DNA from: Diprion similis
Taxonomy: Eukaryota > Arthropoda > Insecta > Hymenoptera > Diprionidae
Assembly: GCF_021155765.1 (NCBI RefSeq)
Contig: NC_060110.1
Coordinates: 7,315,501 to 7,379,500 of the forward strand
Direction: 5' to 3'
Length of the DNA stretch: 64,000 bases
The translations under genes were made by a program, and so were the position numbers. Of this stretch, positions 1-13,800 are shown one piece after another. Within the stretch, counting starts at the first letter, position 1. Each line of letters begins with the position of its first letter. The notes beneath the pieces are model-generated. The model did no database searches. It saw only the letters and a program-made list of their open reading frames with translations, and was not told the origin of the DNA.

Positions 1-686
1 CAGTGGTCAGAGATCAGAAGGATCTGCGAATAAGACCATTTTTCGGCTCGTGCTTTGCATTCATGATCAAGGACTCTGATGATAACTGGGCAGCGGGCAT
101 CCTGATCGCTTTCATCTGAGATCCAGAGCATGAGCGAGCAGAGGACATGGCTGAGCTGTTCGTCGCTGAATTTTTTGCAGCTTGTCGCCAGCGTCAGCAT
201 GATAGGGACGTACTTATTCGCGTGCATTTTCTCATTCTTCTGACAGGCGTAGTGAGATATCTTCCTAAAGCTTTCGACCAGCTTCGAGATAGGCTCGAGC
301 CTCCAGTTAGTCTGTATTAACTTGTCCACCTCATCCTCAGATATGATATTGGTTTCGCATCGGTTGGGTGGATAAACGATGGTCGTGTTGTAAGCTTTTC
401 TCTGCTCTAGAATACGGTGTGTAAGCCTGTTTGGCGTTTTTTCCAGTCGGACGTGCGGTTTCTCTGTGTTGAAGTAGCTTTCGTCGTTGTCGAAGAATAT
501 TTTGGTCGACTTATTCTTCGCTCTCTCCCAGTTACTGTAGAACTGCACCTGGGGCATAGTGCACCATATGCAGGGTGTATATGCTGCTAGAATTTGTTTG
601 CTCTTGAGATCGCGAGCTGAGTTCAACTTAACCTCAAACTGCCGAAAGATTTTTACTCGGCAATGTGACAAAATGAATTTGTACAT
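1..686 (-). CDS. FASTK domain-containing protein, 5' part (paralogue A, cut by window edge)
   Basis: Reading the minus strand from the ATG at 684-686 gives an open frame of about 228 codons that is still open at base 1. It aligns along its whole length with the N-terminal exon of the complete FASTKD gene at 35063-38729. Shared stretches include MYKFILSH at the start, SARDLKS, VQFYS, HRILEQR, ISEDEVDKL, SFRKISHYACQKNE and SDEQLSHVL. There is a two-residue insertion near residue 40, and no frameshift or stop in the part seen. The N terminus is basic and hydrophobic, which fits a mitochondrial targeting sequence. The family (FASTK/FASTKD) acts in mitochondrial RNA processing and stability; its RAP domain is C-terminal and would lie outside this window. 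The open frame suggests a working duplicate, but the remaining exons cannot be seen. Confidence 0.8.
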   Translation of the reverse strand, partial: MYKFILSHCRVKIFRQFEVKLNSARDLKSKQILAAYTPCIWCTMPQVQFYSNWERAKNKSTKIFFDNDESYFNTEKPHVRLEKTPNRLTHRILEQRKAYNTTIVYPPNRCETNIISEDEVDKLIQTNWRLEPISKLVESFRKISHYACQKNEKMHANKYVPIMLTLATSCKKFSDEQLSHVLCSLMLWISDESDQDARCPVIIRVLDHECKARAEKWSYSQILLISDH

Positions 687-1844
687 GATGAATCAGTCTA
701 ATTATGCTAATGAACGCAATGCTGGCGATTTCGACGGTAATAAACATAGTATTTATTCAGTTTATTTACACCCGCACACAGCAGGATGCTCTTTTAATGT
801 CCGAGAGGTTATGTGCGCCAGGCTAACCTCTCCGGTATGGATAGGCGCGTGCAGTCGTTAAACACAGATGGATATATCTCCCATTAGTGAGAGAAAGGTG
901 GAGTACTAGCGACTCCATCTCTTTTGCGGCCGATCAAAAACGAGTATCTGAGAAAGGCAGAGTCCGTACAATTCTCTATTCTGCTCGGCGAAACTCTCTC
1001 AGGCATCGCTGCGTTACGCCTTGCGTTTCTGTATTTCAGTATCACTTTATTTCAGTGGGCAGCCCTGAATAGAAATCGACTCTAAGAATTCAACCCACAG
1101 ATTTGTATATTCACGTTTGGCGCCTCAATTGTTGAAAAATATTCCGTACGGTGTCGTCAGCAGGTGGTAAGATAATCTGATTGTGAACTGAATGAATCGA
1201 ATCAAGAGACGAATATTCACTGCCCTTTATTTAAAATCAGTTCATCGTTCATTCTCTTTTGTAGTTTACTTAGCACGATGTTGTATGCATGAATTCTACG
1301 AGATGAACGAACAAGGTGGGATAAGTAGAGGCAGATTTGCAGGATTTTTATAAAAATTGTATTTCAGCTTGAAACATTGGGTGAATAATTTAATCGTCGA
1401 TTAGAAACTGTTCCGTAAATTTGAGATTTAAATCGTATAAGGCAATTGCCCAGAATTTAAAAAAGATAGCACGAGATGGTGTAAAGCCTGCGCGCCGAAG
1501 ATACTTTACTGGCGTATACGAGACGCTACTTTACCTGTTGGTAAAGTAAATTCTGTTTTGGAGATGAAGATAAAGTGCCTTCGACGTGCGATCGCTGACA
1601 GAGAAAACTCATGGAAAATAAAACCTTGATCTTCATGAATATCGATTTTTGACATTAAGACTATATCTCCTTAAATAATTCGATAAGCAATAAAATTCAC
1701 CGTCAGTCTCAACTGCACACGATTATCCAATCGTCGTCTCAAATGGTCTTTCATATTTTAAATATTTATCATATTTCGACATTTTCATGCGTCTTATTTG
1801 CAGAAAACCATTTCGTTTTCACCGGAAAACGTACAGGGCCAGCT
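687..1844. other. Duplicated non-coding spacer between FASTKD paralogue A and the Tret1 fragment
   Basis: No gene is supported here. The stretch aligns with 38730-40059, the spacer between the second FASTKD gene and its Tret1-like neighbour. The match is nearly base for base from about 1500 to 1840 (against about 39710-40059). Toward the FASTKD start the other copy carries extra blocks, near 38880-39030 and 39270-39400. The spacer holds the FASTKD upstream region, so promoter elements may lie here, but no TATA box or initiator can be assigned. Confidence 0.7.
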
Positions 1845-2039
1845 TATTTTTTCGGCCAATCTTGTCTACGGTGAGAACGCAGAATATTGGAGAGACTGCG
1901 TGGCAGAATGCGGGCGCGGCTGACAGGGTCGACACCTCCTGGACACTCATGGAGATCCGCGAATTCGCTGCCTCGAATTGGACTGAACTTAGCGAATTCC
2001 ATCCTTGCACGCTACCGCAGCAGGCTGTGCTGACCGCAC
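1845..2039 (-). pseudogene. Tret1-like transporter fragment (part of exon 2 only)
   Basis: The minus strand from a splice acceptor (AG at 2040-2041) encodes a TM1-to-loop segment including GWNSLSS, STLSAAPAF and VDKIGRKN. This is clearly homologous to exon 2 of the transporter at 40122-41874. Homology stops near 1845, before the 263-nt exon is complete, and the next bases match sequence that lies 3' of exon 3 in the other copy (about 40059). So the rest of exon 2, intron 2 and the whole third exon, about 1.46 kb, have been deleted. No exon 1 is found in the 100-300 bp upstream, where the sequence diverges. This is a dead remnant of the duplicated gene. Confidence 0.85.
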
Positions 2040-3408
2040 CTGGTAATTCTAACACGATTATCAGATGAAAATGAGTAGGACTATTAATAAGCTTCAGCCT
2101 GCACATCATTGATTTTATTCCAAGCAAACATGAAAATTATGTTTCTTAAAAAAGCAATAGTAATGTGATGAAATTCTTATGTTTCAAATTAAGCAAAATG
2201 AACTAATCCCCACTCACTTTTCTGTAAAAACTACAATAGCTACGGTACGTTTTACCGGAATTGAAACTTGATTTGGCACGCAGACCAACTGTCGGTAATA
2301 ATTTTAGTAAGGAAGTTTAATTTTCGTTATAGATGAATTAAAAAGAACTTATCAAACCCCTGCAAATGAATAGTGGTTCCAAAAATAATAATCAAGTTAC
2401 AATCGACCATTAACAAGAAATTCAGAAACTCACTTTTCGTTGGATTTAATAAACGTATCTACATGTAAGCAACGCACAGACCGTTTATCCCCTTTGCTAC
2501 GATCCAACGTTTTGTTTTTTCATTTTCTTTTATTTGTCTGTATGTTTTGCAAGATGGAGACGGCTTTAAGTTGGAATTCGACAGTCGTTTCAAATTTTCC
2601 GGCTGTTTGTTTTCTACTTAATTGACAAAAGGAATATGTTGGTTGATGAAGCGGAATCGTGGAAAAAAGTATAAAGTACCCAAAAATACAGTATCCAAAT
2701 TTGAAGTAAGCCATTTGATTCGTTCTTGAAATGTTGAGGGCTACAATATACACGTCACCGATCGAACGGTTGACGTTACTGTCAACAACGATGCTTCCCA
2801 TTGATTTATTATAACGTATAAGATAAAAAAAAAACTTTTGAATAAAAGAATCAACCCCTAATCAAGTTGCATTATGTGTTCTCGAGATACAAATTGCCGA
2901 TATTCACCCATCTTTTCTACCTTCTCAGACGTCTACTTACAGTAACTAGGTATACAAACCCTGTTAAGCTCTATGAAGTTGTCATGTGCTTCCGAGGAGC
3001 GGACGATCATTAGCTTCCCAGCCAGCCAGCCCCTCGTGTTTTCTTCGGAGCTGGTACATCGTAGGCGGGGATTTCACCGAGGCATGTCGTATGGGTGTAA
3101 TTGTTTCGTCCTGCACGTCTCGCGTCTTCACTGACGGTTAATCGATCTTCTTATACGCTAATGGGAATAGATAAAGCTTCTGACTACCGCGAACCATTGA
3201 AACGCAGTTCACGACCGAGCTGAGATTATTATCAGCAATCATTAGCTCTTGTACACTGCTGTGAGGACGACGTTCTCTTTCAATCCCTCCGTATTCCACG
3301 ACGCGACGCTTCTTACCTGCAGCCAATAAATTTAGGTAGTTATTTATTAGCTATATACCGCGGGAATCACTCGAAGTAGATGGATTCATTTCTTCGGAAC
3401 ATAACTTT
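2040..3408. other. Intergenic DNA, nothing recognised
   Basis: This is AT-rich sequence with only short frames lacking any recognisable motif. The segmental duplication ends near 2068, and satellite-like sequence begins near 3409. No repeat, RNA gene or conserved coding exon can be supported between them. Confidence 0.5.
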
Positions 3409-4800
3409 CTACGTCAGATTTTGAATGGGATTAGCTGCTGCTTCGTTATCACGCTGCTTGCGTAACTCTTGATCCGTCAATCGCGGCGTATTCAAAGTGC
3501 GCGCAAATAATTCCTCTCGAAAAATTACGTCGACATGGTGAATCGCAAACTTGATTTCAGCATTCTTCAAAATTGTCAAAATTTTCACCAAAAATCCAAG
3601 GGTAGTTAGCCTTACTCGTTCGCAATTTCATGAGCAAATGAATGGTCATCGCGGAATCGATTTGAACAACCCTTTATGGGCTGATTGGGCCCTCAGGGGT
3701 GCGGAGAAGAGATCAAGAATAGGAAACGACCAACTGTTGCGGATAAAATTAAATTTTTATTTATTTTATTCCAGGTTACAGGAAATGGTAACAGTACAAT
3801 ATCCTACATCATAATTCGCATTGTGCAGAAGTGTGTTGCGCCGTCACCCAGGCCGAAACTTGAGTATTTTTTATATTATGCTTAAGACGATGTAAAGTGC
3901 GTATTTCCTCATGTAGTAATTAGATTTCTAAAGTAATGTTGGATTTATGTAATGGATTACTGCTGTATAATATGTTGCAGTCTTCTTGGGCTTCCATTTT
4001 TTCTCTATTTGTCAACTTTTTGAATCCCTACAAACTGACAACCTGACATTTGTACTAGTATAGAGGCATATTAAATAAACTGATACTTTAAGCTAGAAAT
4101 TCCTGATTTTTTTTACCCTCGTTCCTGAAAACCATTTCCGAATTTCTTGAGTATCAACTGTACGTGTGACCCGTCGTTCAGTTAGTGAAACTAGCTTTTT
4201 TGCAATTTTGGAGCGAAAATATCTTCCTCCTGGAACGGTTGAGAAAAATTATTGTAGAACTACTTGAATCTTCAGAAATGCAGAATAGAGATCTAGGGGA
4301 GTCGAATACCGGAAGCTGCGTGAATGTTAGGACATTTCCTAGAATTTTGTCAGTAACTCTAGATCCGTTGCTAGCGAAGTGTCAGTCTGCAGTGAGAGAA
4401 ATTTTCAACCAAAAATCACGTGGGCGTAATGCATGAAAAAATGGATTTCATAGTGGTTTCGAAATGAGGACTTACGTTATCTTTGGAACATATTCCGTTG
4501 TCGTCAAAATTTTAACCGAAAATCCAGAGGGTTGAGCATGACTTTCCGTGAGGAAAAAATCTTTTGTCGCGAGATTTTTTCGGCTGTGACTCTTCTGGCG
4601 TTGCACGCAGCGTATTAGGACTGCGCTTGATCGTTTTCTCTCGGAAAATTACGTCAGATGAGCGCCTCAACGAATCAATTGCAGCACTATTCAAGAACGG
4701 TAAGATTTTGACCAAAAATCCCAATTGGTTAGCCTTACTTTTTTCGCGATTGTCGAAGCCGGGAACTTTTCGACTCAAAATCGATTTGTATGACCATCTC
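3409..4800. repeat. Decayed left edge of the 312-bp satellite
   Basis: Segments here are diverged relatives of the satellite monomer. One covers about 3440-3640 (conserved words include AAATTACGTCG and CAAAAATCCAAGG near GTTAGCCTTAC). Another weak one lies near 4390-4420. A clearer copy runs from about 4500 to 4800 (TTTTTTCGGCTGTGACT, GCAGCGTATTAGGACTGCGC, AAAATTACGTCAG). Between them, about 3700-4380, the sequence is no longer recognisable. Spacing is not kept at 312 bp. This is what is expected at the margin of an array, where sequence exchange no longer homogenises copies. Confidence 0.75.
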
Positions 4801-7800
4801 TAGAGCAATTCGACCCCCAGGAACTCAAAAAACACATGCAAAATAGCGTAGGACCAACAGCAGAGAAATGACGACGAAAATCTGCAGTTTTTCGGCTGTA
4901 ACTTTCCAGGCGCTGCTCGCAGGGTATTGGGACTGCGCTCAATCGATTTCTCACGCAAAATTACGTCGGAATAGTGCCTTAAGGAATTAATTGCAGCCTT
5001 TTTCGAAATCGTCGAAATTTTCGTCAAAAATCCAAAGGGGTTAGCCTTAGTTTTTTCTCGATTTTTGGGAGTGAAAATTTCGCGTCTTCGAATCGGTTGG
5101 TATGACCCTTTCTAGAGTAATTCGACCACCAGGAACTCGAAAAACACATGCAAAATAGCGTAGGACCAACAGCAGAGGAATGACGACGAAAATCTGCAGT
5201 TTTTCGGCTGTAACTTTCCAGGCGCTGCTCGCAGGGTATTGGGACTGCGCTCAATCGATTTCTCTCGCGAAATTACGTCGGAATAGTGCCTTAAGAAGGT
5301 AAATGCAGCCTTTTTCGAAATCGTCGAAATTTTCGTCAAAAATCCAAAGGGGTTAGCCTTAGTTTTTTCTCGATTTTTGGGGCTGAAAATTTCGCGTCTT
5401 CGAATCGGTTGGTATGACCCTTCCTAGAGTAATTCGACCACCAGGAACTCGAAAAACACATGCAAAATAGCGTAGGACCAACAGCAGAGAAATGACGACG
5501 AAAATCTGCAGTTTTTCGGCTGTAACTTTCCAGGCGCTGCTCGCAGGGTATTGGGACTGCGCTCAATCGATTTCTCTCGCAAAATTACGTCGGAATAGTG
5601 CCTTGAGAAATTAATTGCAGCCTTTTTCGAAATCGTCGAAATTTTCGTCAAAAATCCAAAGGGGTTAGCCTTAGTTTTTTCTCGATTTTTGGGGGTGAAA
5701 ATTTCGCGTCTTCGAATCGGTTGGTATGACCCTTGCTAGAGTAATTCGACCACCAGGAACTCAAAAAACACATGCAAAATAGCGTAGGACCAACAGCAGA
5801 GAAATGACGACGAAAATCTGCAGTTTTTCGGCTGTAACTTTCCAGGCGCTGCTCACAGGGTATTGGGACTGCGCTCAATCGATTTCTCTCGCAAAATTAC
5901 GTCGGAATAGTGCCTCAAGAAATGAATTGCAGCCTTTTTCGAAATCGTCGAAATTTTCGTCAAAAATCCAAAGGGGTTAGCCTTAGTTTTTTCTCGATTT
6001 TTGGGGCTGAAAATTTCGCGTCTTCGAATCGGTTGGTATGACCCTTCCTAGAGTAATTCGACCACCAGAAACTCGAAAAACACATGCAAAATAGCGTAGG
6101 ACCAACAGCAGAGAAATGACGACGAAAATCTGCAGTTTTTCGGCTGTAACTTTCCAGGCGCTGCTCGCAGGGTATTGGGACTGCGCTCAATCGATTTCTC
6201 TCGCAAAATTACGTCGGAATAGTGCCTTCAGAAATGAATTGCAGCCTTTTTCGAAATCGTCGAAATTTTCGTCAAAAATCCGAAGGGGTTAGCCTTAGTT
6301 TTTTCTCGATTTTTGGGGCTGAAAATTTCGCGTCTTCGAATCGGTTGGTATGACCCTTCCTAGAGTAATTCGACCACCAGGAACTCGAAAAACACATGCA
6401 AAATAGCGTAGGACCAACAGCAGAGAAATGACGACGAAAATCTGCAGTTTTTCGGCTGTAACTTTCCAGGCGCTGCTCGCAGGGTATTGGGACTGCGCTC
6501 AATCGATTTCTCTCGCAAAATTACGTCGGAATAGTGCCTTAAGAAATGAATTGCAGCCTTTTTCGAAATCGTCGAAATTTCCGTCAAAAATCCAAAGGGG
6601 TTAGCCTCAGTTTTTTCTCGATTTTTGGGGCTGAAAATTTCGCGTCTTCGAATCGGTTGGTATGACCCTTCCTAGAGTAATTCGACCACCAGGAACTCGA
6701 AAAACACATGCAAAATAGCGTAGGACCAACAGCAGAGAAATGACGACGAAAATCTGCAGTTTTTCGGCTGTAACTTTCCAGGCGCTGCTCGCAGGGTATT
6801 GGGACTGCGCTCAATCGATTTCTCTCGCAAAATTACGTCGGAATAGTGCCTCAAGAAATGAATTGCAGCCTTTTTCGAAATCGTCGAAATTTTCGTCAAA
6901 AATCCAAAGGGGTTAGCCTTAGTTTTTTCTCGATTTTTGGGGCTGAAAATTTCGCGTCTTCGAATCGGTTGGTATGACCCTTCCTAGAGTAATTCGACCA
7001 CCAGGAACTCGAAAAACACATGCAAAATAGCGTAGGACCAACAGCAGAGAAATGACGACGAAAATCTGCAGTTTTTCGGCTGTAACTTTCCAGGCGCTGC
7101 TCGCAGGGTATTGGGACTGCGCTCAATCGATTTCTCTCGCAAAATTACGTCGGAATAGTGCCTTAAGGAATGAATTGCAGCCTTTTTCGAAATCGTCGAA
7201 ATTTCCGTCAAAAATCCAAAGGGGTTAGCCTCAGTTTTTTCTCGATTTTTGGGGCTGAAAATTTCGCGTCTTCGAATCGGTTGGTATGACCCTTCCTAGA
7301 GTAATTCGACCACCAGGAACTCGAAAAACACATGCAAAATAGCGTAGGACCAACAGCAGAGAAATGACGACGAAAATCTGCAGTTTTTCGGCTGTAACTT
7401 TCCAGGCGCTGCTCGCAGGGTATTGGGACTGCGCTCAATCGATTTCTCTCGCAAAATTACGTCGGAATAAAGCCTTAAGAAATTAATTGCAGCCTTTTTC
7501 GAAATCGTCGAAATTTTCGTCAAAAATCCAAAGGGGTTAGCCTTAGTTTTTTCTTGATTTTTGGGGGTGAAAATTTCGCGTCTTCAAATCGGTTGGTATG
7601 ACCCTTCCTAGAGTAATTCGACCACCAGGAACTCAAAAAACACATGCAAAATAGCGTAGGACCAACAGCAGAGAAATGACGACGAAAATCTGCAGTTTTT
7701 CGGCTGTAACTTTCCAGGCGCTGCTCGCAGGGTATTGGGACTGCGCTCAATCGATTTCTCTCGCAAAATTACGTCGGAATGGTGCCTTAAGAAATTATTT

Positions 7801-10800
7801 GCAGCCTTTTTCTTAATCGTCGAAATTTTCGTCAAAAATCCAAAGGGGTTAGCCTTAGTTTTTTCTCGATTTTTGGGGGTGAAAATTTCGCGTCTTCGAA
7901 TCGGTTGGTATGACCCTTCCTAGAGTAATTCGACCACCAGGAACTCGAAAAACACATGCAAAATAGCGTAGGACCAACAGCAGAGAAATGACGACGAAAA
8001 TCTGCAGTTTTTCGGCTGTAACTTTCCAGGCGCTGCTCGCAGGGTATTGGGACTGCGCTCAATCGATTTCTCTCGCAAAATTACGTCGGAATAGTGCCTT
8101 AAGAAATTAATTGCAGCCTTTTTCGAAATCGTCGAAATTTTCGTCAAAAATCCAAAGGGGTTAGCCTTAGTTTTTTCTCGATTTTTGAGGGTGAAAATTT
8201 CGCGTCTTCGAATCGGTTGGTATGACCCTTCCTAGAGTAATTCGACCACCAGGAACTCAAAAAACACATGCAAAATAGCGTAGGACCAACAGCAGAGAAA
8301 TGACGACGAAAATCTGCAGTTTTTCGGCTGTAACTTTCCAGGCGCTGCTCGCAGGGTATTGGGACTGCGCTCAATCGATTTCTCTCGCAAAATTACGTCG
8401 GAATAGTGCCTTGAGAAATTATTTGCAGCCTTTTTCGAAATCGTCGAAATTTTCGTCAAAAATCCAAAGGGGTTAGCCTTAGTTTTTTCTCGATTTTTGG
8501 GGGTGAAAATTTCGCGTCTTCGAATCGGTTGGTATGACCCTTCCTAGAGTAATTCGACCACCAGGAACTCGAAAAACACATGCAAAATAGCGTAGGACCA
8601 ACAGCAGAGAAATGACGACGAAAATCTGCAGTTTTTCGGCTGTAACTTTCCAGGCGCTGCTCGCAGGGTATTGGGACTGCGCTCAATCGATTTCTCTCGC
8701 AAAATTACGTCGGAATAGTGCCTTGAGAAATTAATTGCAGCCTTTTTCGAAATCGTCGAAATTTTCGTCAAAAATCCAAAGGGGTTAGCCTTAGTTTTTT
8801 CTCGATTTTTGGGGGTGAAAATTTCGCGTCTTCGAATCGGTTGGTATGACCCTTCCTAGAGTAATTCGACCACTAGGATCTCAAAAAACACATGCAAAAT
8901 AGCGTAGGACCAACAGCAGAGAAATGACGACGAAAATCTGCAGTTTTTCGGCTGTAACTTTCCAGGCGCTGCTCGCAGGGTATTGGGACGGCGCTCAATC
9001 GATTTCTCTGGCAAAATTACGTCGGAATAGTGCCTTAAGAAATTAATTGCAGCCTTTTTCGAAATCGTCGAAATTTTCGTCAAAAATCCAAAGGGGTTAG
9101 CCTTAGTTTTTTCTCGATTTTTGGGGCTGAAAATTTCGCGTCTTCGAATCGGTTGGTATGACCCTTCCTAGAGTAATTCGACCACCAGGAACTCGAAAAA
9201 CACATGCAAAATAGCGTAGGACCAACAGCAGAGAAATGACGACGAAAATCTGCAGTTTTTCGGCTGTAACTTTCCAGGCGCTGCTCGCAGGGTATTGGGA
9301 CTGCGCTCAATCGATTTCTCTCGCAAAATTACGTCGAAATAGTGCCTTAAGAAATTAATTGCAGCCTTTTTCGAAATCGTCGAAATTTTCGTCAAAAATC
9401 CAAAGGGGTTAGCCTTAGTTTTTTCTCGATTTTTGGGGGTGAAAATTTCGCGTCTTCGAATCGGTTGGTATGACCCTTCCTAGAGTAATTCGACCACCAG
9501 GAACTCAAAAAACACATGCAAAATAGCGTAGGACCAACAGCAGAGAAATGACGACGAAAATCTGCAGTTTTTCGGCTGTAACTTTCCAGGCGCTGCTCGC
9601 AGGGTATTGGGACGGCGCTCAATCGATTTCTCTCGCAAAATTACGTCGGAATAGTGCCTTAAGAAATTAATTGCAGCCTTTTTCGAAATCGTCGAAATTT
9701 TCGTCAAAAATCCAAAGGGGTTAGCCTTAGTTTTTTCTCGATTTTTGGGGCTGAAAATTTCGCGTCTTCGAATCGGTTGGTATGACCCTTCCTAGAGTAA
9801 TTCGACCACCAGGAACTCGAAAAACACATGCAAAATAGCGTAGGACCAACAGCAGAGAAATGACGACGAAAATCTGCAGTTTTTCGGCTGTAACTTTCCA
9901 GGCGCTGCTCGCAGGGTATTGGGACTGCGCTCAATCGATTTCTCTCGCAAAATTACGTCGGAATAGTGCCTTAAGAAATTAATTGCAGCCTTTTTCGAAA
10001 TCGTCGAAATTTTCGTCAAAAATCCAAAGGGGTTAGCCTTAGTTTTTTCTCGATTTTTGGAGCTGAAAATTTCGCGTCTTCGAATCGGTTGGTATGACCC
10101 TTCCTAGAGTAATTCGACCACCGGGAACTCAAAAAACACATGCAAAATAGCGTAGGACCAACAGCAGAGAAATGACGACGAAAATCTGCAGTTTTTCGGC
10201 TGTAACTTTCCAGGCGCTGCTCGCAGGGTATTGGGACTGCGCTCAATCGATTTCTCTCGCAAAATTACGTCGGAATAGTGCCTTAAGAAATGAATTGCAG
10301 CCTTTTTCGAAATCGTCGAAATTTTCGTCAAAAATCCAAAGGGGTTAGCCTTAGTTTTTTCTCGATTTTTGGGGCTGAAAATTTCGCGTCTTCGAATCGG
10401 TTGGTATGACCCTTCCTAGAGTAATTCGACCACCAGGAACTCGAAAAACACATGCAAAATAGCGTAGGACCAACAGCAGAGAAATGACGACGAAAATCTG
10501 CAGTTTTTCGGCTGTAACTTTCCAGGCGCTGCTCGCAGGGTATTGGGACTGCGCTCAATCGATTTCTCTCGCAAAATTACGTCGGAATAGTGCCTTAAGA
10601 AATGAATTATAGCCTTTTTCGAAATCGTCGAAATTTTCGTCAAAAATCCAAAGGGGTTAGCCTTAGTTTTTTCTCGATTTTTGGGGCTGAAAATTTCGCG
10701 TCTTCGAATCGGTTGGTATGACCCTTCCTAGAGTAATTCGACCACCAGGAACTCGAAAAACACATGCAAAATAGCGTAGGACCAACAGCAGAGAAATGAC

Positions 10801-13800
10801 GACGAAAATCTGCAGTTTTTCGGCTGTAACTTTCCAGGCGCTGCTCGCAGGGTATTGGGACTGCGCTCAATCGATTTCTCTCGCAAAATTACGTCGGAAT
10901 AGTGCCTTCAGAAATTAATTGCAGCCTTTCTCGAAATCGTCGAAATTTTCGTCAAAAATCCAAAGGGGTCAGCCTTAGTTTTTTCTCGATTTTTGGGGGT
11001 GAAAATTTCGCGTCTTCGAATCGGTTGGTATGACCCTTCCTAGAGTAATTCGACCACCAGGAACTCGAAAAACACATGCAAAATAGCGTAGGACCAACAG
11101 CAGAGAAATGACGACGAAAATCTGCAGTTTTTCGGCTGTAACTTTCCAGGCGCTGCTCGCAGGGTATTGGGACTGCGCTCAATCGATTTCTCTCGCAAAA
11201 TTATGTCGGAATAGTGCCTTAAGAAATGAATTGCAGCCTTTTTCGAAATCGTCGAAATTTTCGTCAAAAATCCAAAGGGGTTAGCCTTAGTTTTTTCTCG
11301 ATTTTTGAAGCTGAAAATTTCGCGTCTTCGAATCGGTTGGTATGACCCTTCCTAGAGTAATTCGACCACCAGGAACTCGAAAAACACATGCAAAATAGCG
11401 TAGGACCAACAGCAGAGAAATGACGACGAAAATCTGCAGTTTTTCGGCTGTAACTTTCCAGGCGCTGCTCGCAGGGTATTGGGACTGCGCTCAATCGATT
11501 TCTCTCGCAAAATTACGTCGGAATAGTGCCTTAAGAAATGAATTGCAGCCTTTTTCGAAATCGTCGAAATTTCCGTCAAAAATCCAAAGGGGTTAGCCTC
11601 AGTTTTTTCTCGATTTTTGGGGCTGAAAATTTCGCGTCTTCGAATCGGTTGGTATGACCCTTCCTAGAGTAATTCGACCACCAGGAACTCGAAAAACACA
11701 TGCAAAATAGCGTAGGACCAACAGCAGAGAAATGACGACGAAAATCTGCAGTTTTTCGGCTGTAACTTTCCAGGCGCTGCTCGCAGGGTATTGGGACTGC
11801 GCTCAATCGATTTCTCTCGCAAAATTACGTCGGAATTGTGCCTTAAGAAATGAATTGCAGCCTTTTTCGAAATCGTCGAAATTTTCGTCAAAAATCCAAA
11901 GGGGTTAGCCTTGGTTTTTTCTCGATTTTTGGGGCTGAAAATTTCGCGTCTTCGAATCGGTTGGTATGACCCTTCCTAGAGTAATTCGACCACCAGGAAC
12001 TCGAAAAACACATGCAAAATAGCGTGAGACCAACAGCAGAGAAACGACGACGAAAATCTGCAGTTTTTCGGCTGTAACTTTCCAGGCGCTGCTCGCAGGG
12101 TATTGGGACTGCGCTCAATCGATTTCTCTCGCAAAATTACGTCGGAATAGTGCCTTAAGAAATTATTTGCAGCCTTTTTCGAAATCGTCGAAATTTTCGT
12201 CAAAAATCCAAAGGGGTTAGCCTTAGTTTTTTCTCGATTTTTGAGGGTGAAAATTTCGCGTCTTCGAATCGGTTGGTATGACCCTTCCTAGAGTAATTCG
12301 ACCACCAGGAACTCAAAAAACACATGCAAAATAGCGTAGGACCAACAGCAGAGAAATGACGACGAAAATCCGCAGTTTTTCGGCTGTCACTTTCCAGGCG
12401 CTGCTCGCAGGGTATTGGGACTGCGCTCAATCGATTTCTCTCGCAAAATTACGTCGGAATAGTGCATTAAGAAATTAATTGCAGCCTTTTTCGAAATCGT
12501 CGAAATTTTCGTCAAAAATCCAAAGGGGTTAGCCTTAGTTTTTTCTCGATTTTTGGGGCTGAAAATTTCGCGTCTTCGAATCGGTTGGTATGACCCTTCC
12601 TAGAGTAATTCGACCACCAGGAACTCGAAAAACACATGCAAAATAGCGTAGGACCAACAGCAGAGAAATGACGACGAAAATCTGCAGTTTTTCGGCTGTA
12701 ACTTTCCAGGCGCTGCTCGCAGGGTATTGGGACTGCGCTCAATCGATTTCTCTCGCAAAATTACGTCGGAATGGTGCCTTAAGAAATTATTTGCAGCCTT
12801 TTTCTTAATCGTCGAAATTTTCGTCAAAAATCCAAAGGGGTTAGCCTTAGTTTTTTCTCGATTTTTGGGGCTGAAAATTTCGCGTCTTCGAATCGGTTGG
12901 TATGACCCTTCCTAGAGTAATTCGACCACCAGGAACTCGAAAAACACATGCAAAATAGCGTAGGACCAACAGCAGAGAAATGACGACGAAAATCTGCAGT
13001 TTTTCGGCTGTAACTTTCCAGGCGCTGCTCGCAGGGTATTGGGACTGCGCTCAATCGATTTCTCTCGCAAAATTACGTCGGAATAGTGCCTTAAGAAATG
13101 AATTGCAGCCTCTTTCGAAATCGTCGAAATTTTCGTCAAAAATCCAAAGGGGTTAGCCTTAGTTTTTTCTCGATTTTTGGGGCTGAAAATTTCGCGTCTT
13201 CGAATCGGTTGGTATGACCCTTCCTAGAGTAATTCGACCACCAGGAACTCGAAAAACACATGCAAAATAGCGTAGGACCAACAGCAGAGAAATGACGACG
13301 AAAATCTGCAGTTTTTCGGCTGTAACTTTCCAGGCGCTGCTCGCAGGGTATTGGGACTGCGCTCAATCGATATCTCTCGCAAAATTACGTCGGAATAGTG
13401 CCTTAAGAAATTAATTGCAGCCTTTTTCGAAATCGTCGAAATTTTCGTCAAAAATCCAAAGGGGTTAGCCTTAGTTTTTTCTCGATTTTTGAGGCTGAAA
13501 ATTTCGCGTCTTCGAATCGGTTGGTATGACCCTTCCTAGAGTAATTCGACCACCGGGAACTCAAAAAAAACATGCAAAATAGCGTAGGACCAACAGCAGA
13601 GAAATGACGACGAAAATCTGCAGTTTTTCGGCTGTAACTTTCCAGGCGCTGCTCGCAGGGTATTGGGACTGCGCTCAATCGATTTCTCTCGCAAAATTAC
13701 GTCGGAATAGTGCCTTAAGAAATGAATTGCAGCCTTTTTCGAAATCGTCGAAATTTTCGTCAAAAATCCAAAGGGGTTAGCCTTAGTTTTTTCTCGATTT

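Noticed and set aside
10122-10135. CENP-B box-like word TTCGACCACCGGGA in some monomers
   Set aside because: It contains TTCG and a CGGGA-like end, but spacing and the central A of the known box (TTCGNNNNANNCGGG) do not fit, and many monomers have CCAGGA instead.
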